The position numbers and the translations under genes are program-made. A DNA stretch of 6,436 nucleotides, taken from positions 1-6,436 of the forward strand of contig JAAYSW010000202.1 in NCBI GenBank assembly GCA_012523875.1, given 5' to 3'. Below, one piece after another: positions 5,882 to 6,436 of the stretch; position 1 is the stretch's first letter, and every line of letters starts with the position of its first letter. The notes below the pieces were generated by a model that had not been told where the DNA came from, searched no databases, and was given only the letters and a program-made list of their open reading frames with translations. This DNA is from Clostridiales bacterium (lineage in GTDB: Bacteria > Bacillota > Clostridia > Oscillospirales > Ruminococcaceae).

Positions 5882-6436
5882 TTATTCAATAGTAATCCCT
5901 GCACTTGCATATCCAATAACCGTATTGATAAGATTTACTCCTGATGCTGTTATTGAAAACACCATTAATAGTCTATCTTGTGCTGATACTGGGATTGAAA
6001 GACCAGTCAAAATATTACTTCTTGTTGTTCCAATTGCAATTGTACCCGTTAGGGATGGCAATATTACTTGTGAGCCTCCGATAGGCGAAAAGATATTACT
6101 TGTTGTTGGTGCCCTATACAACTGTGCATTAACAGTTACATCCGTCAATATAAGGTTTAGTGCTACTACGACGTTAAAGAATGCTGATATTGATGTTATT
6201 ATTCCATCACGTGGCACTGAAAAGGCAAAGTTTAAAATCCCACCTACAGTTCCAGTTAAATCAATATTTGCACCAAGAATAGTAGCATTTGTAACTGAAT
6301 TACCAAAACCAATTAAGCCAGGAAACCCTGCTAAACCTAATGCAAGCGAGGTTAATTCAACTGTAGAACCCGATGCGAATGGTATAATTGCTCCAGAACC
6401 TATTGGACCTGTTGGACCTGTATCGCCTGTTGGACC
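5882..6436 (-). CDS. Collagen-like protein with BclB-type C-terminal domain, 3' part of gene (184 codons visible)
   Basis: The frame is open from the right edge to TAA at 5882. The first visible residues are collagen triplets (GPT GDT GPT GPI GSG), the tail of a Gly-X-Y repeat whose length is hidden beyond the window. From residue 16 on comes a complete C-terminal domain of about 169 residues. It has GAIIPFASGS, LGLAGFPGLIGFGNS, IDLTGTVGGILNFAFSVPRDG, a central VTVNAQLYRAP, TGTIAIGTT, GLSIPVSAQDRLLMVFS and the ending NTVIGYASAGITIE. This matches what I know of the BclB-related exosporium glycoprotein C-terminal domain, a beta-rich domain thought to trimerise the collagen stalk. The visible part has no Cys. 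Such proteins are displayed on spores or cell surfaces of Bacillus and Clostridium relatives and are often O-glycosylated on Thr in the GPT triplets. The two glycosyltransferases directly downstream fit that role. An internal GTG at 6217 is a codon within the domain, not the start. Confidence 0.9.
   Translation of the reverse strand, partial: GPTGDTGPTGPIGSGAIIPFASGSTVELTSLALGLAGFPGLIGFGNSVTNATILGANIDLTGTVGGILNFAFSVPRDGIITSISAFFNVVVALNLILTDVTVNAQLYRAPTTSNIFSPIGGSQVILPSLTGTIAIGTTRSNILTGLSIPVSAQDRLLMVFSITASGVNLINTVIGYASAGITIE

Noticed and set aside
5882..6217. Separate 111-codon gene starting at GTG 6217
   Set aside because: The GTG is the Val of FAFSVPRDG in the BclB-type domain. The frame continues open to the right edge with the collagen repeats, so it is one larger gene.
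6361..6436. Short tandem nucleotide repeats (ggacctgtt-like) that could be taken for a satellite or CRISPR-like repeat
   Set aside because: They are the coding sequence of Gly-Pro-Thr collagen triplets and keep the reading frame.

Overview
The window is AT-rich, with strong AGGAGG-type ribosome binding sites, sigma-A-like promoters and frequent TTG starts. It carries a secreted GH5 cellulase and a BclB-type (exosporium-like) collagen protein. Together these suggest a spore-forming, plant-polysaccharide-degrading anaerobic Firmicute (Clostridium or Lachnospiraceae type). The species cannot be named from the sequence alone.

All intact genes lie on the minus strand. Going in the direction of transcription, from high to low coordinates, there are three blocks. 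(1) At 6436-3611 is a surface-glycoprotein cassette. It starts with the 3' end of a collagen-like gene (Gly-X-Y triplets followed by a complete BclB-type C-terminal domain). An intergenic hairpin follows, then two tandem paralogous glycosyltransferases of about 365 residues, each with a GT-A domain followed by TPR-like helices. A rho-independent-type terminator hairpin ends the block at 3561-3585. The second glycosyltransferase starts 2 nt after the first one stops, so the pair is probably translationally coupled. The likely job of the cassette is to make a collagen-like surface or spore-coat protein and glycosylate it. (2) At 3560-2750 there is no intact gene. This stretch holds plus-strand debris: a stop- and frameshift-ridden fragment with a thrombospondin-type-3-like Ca-binding motif, and an internal piece of an IS5-family transposase. 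It also has several inverted repeats and a good minus-strand promoter for the next gene. (3) At 2749-1 lie a 565-residue ECF-type ABC protein with two fused ATPase domains, with no EcfT or S component visible nearby, and then the first 298 codons of a secreted GH5 endoglucanase that runs off the left edge. The cellulase has its own near-consensus promoter overlapped by a perfect 16-bp palindrome, with a degenerate copy in its leader. That pattern suggests repression by a dimeric regulator.

The collagen protein and its two glycosyltransferases are the most biologically coherent unit and the best candidate for a distinct system. The cellulase operator is the best regulatory candidate. Nothing here looks like a wholly unknown gene family.
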